From Desulfatirhabdium butyrativorans (GTDB lineage Bacteria; Desulfobacterota; Desulfobacteria; Desulfobacterales; JAIFKL01), in contig DZCT01000372.1 in NCBI GenBank assembly GCA_022736535.1, positions 1-5,176 on the forward strand: a DNA stretch of 5,176 nucleotides, in the 5' to 3' direction. Both the position numbers and the translations under genes were made by a program. Under the pieces are notes generated by a model. It had not been told where the DNA came from, ran no database searches, and saw nothing but the letters and a program-made list of their open reading frames with translations. Of the stretch, positions 5,055 to 5,176 are shown in pieces; the first letter of the stretch is position 1; every line of letters starts with the position of its first letter.

Positions 5055-5176
5055 CTTACACCTCTGTTTTTTCCATGAATTTCATGCCATAGGTGCCGAT
5101 TCTGCTCCAAACGCATCATATCATCCTCGTAATAGCGACAGGTTTTTGAAAAAAAATCTGCATAAAAATCCATATC
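5051..5176 (-). CDS. Possible 3' end of an upstream gene, overlapping by ATGA
   Basis: On the minus strand this frame is open from the right edge for 41 codons and stops at TGA 5053-5051, overlapping the ATG of the 745-residue gene by four bases (ATGA). The other two minus frames are closed in this stretch. The visible tail (MDFYADFFSKTCRYYEDDMM then RLEQNRHLWHEIHGKNRGVR) is polar, aromatic and charged like a soluble protein, and matches no family that I recognise. The ATGA junction and the Shine-Dalgarno inside the frame suggest an operon with coupled translation. Against this, 41 open codons can occur by chance, an ATG lies only three bases in from the edge, and the sequence could simply be the leader of the 745-residue gene. 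Confidence 0.45.
   Translation of the reverse strand, partial: DMDFYADFFSKTCRYYEDDMMRLEQNRHLWHEIHGKNRGVR
5059..5064 (-). promoter_or_regulatory. Ribosome binding site of the 745-residue gene
   Basis: On the minus strand GAGGTG lies four bases before ATG 5054-5052 (six bases counted from GAGG). It is inside the last codons of the upstream open frame, the usual arrangement for coupled translation of two overlapping genes. It supports the start at 5054. Confidence 0.65.

Overview
The window reads as bacterial chromosome in which every supported gene is on the minus strand. Three genes for exported proteins follow one another (read right to left): a 745-residue multidomain protein, a 550-residue orphan secreted protein, and the first 41 residues of a third exported protein cut by the left edge. 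A short open frame cut by the right edge may be the 3' end of a gene translationally coupled to the 745-residue protein. There is no RNA gene, transposase, CRISPR array or phage gene that I can see.

Organism: the 745-residue protein ends in a dockerin-like pair of calcium loops of the form DINGDGKIGxxEAIxALxxV. From memory this form is very common in Desulfobacterota (the former Deltaproteobacteria, for example Desulfobacterales). Its long N-terminal module also recalls large exported proteins of that group. This assignment is inference from protein style, not from a marker gene.

Layout, left to right. 1-125: start of an exported protein. 126-376: a 251-base gap with a short palindromic element resembling a dispersed repeat (171-198) and a perfect 14-bp hairpin (213-255). 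377-2029: the 550-residue protein. 2030-2816: a 787-base gap in three parts: an AT-rich leader with candidate promoters and small hairpins (2030-2346), a more GC-rich patch of repeat-like sequence (about 2383-2626), and a clear intrinsic terminator (2716-2748) for the gene to its right. 2817-5054: the 745-residue protein. 5051-5176: the end of a possible upstream gene, overlapping by ATGA.

How it may work: the 745-residue protein is a calcium-binding, non-enzymatic-looking modular protein (conserved N-terminal beta-rich module, Ig/cadherin-like domain, thrombospondin-3-like calcium stretch, fibronectin-like domain, dockerin). The terminator after it and the promoter-like sequences before the next gene suggest that the 550-residue protein is a separate transcription unit. 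No cohesin domain is visible in the window, so the dockerin's partner is unknown. The least explained items are the 550-residue protein with its long leader, the ~400-residue N-terminal module of the larger protein, and the repeat patch between the two genes.
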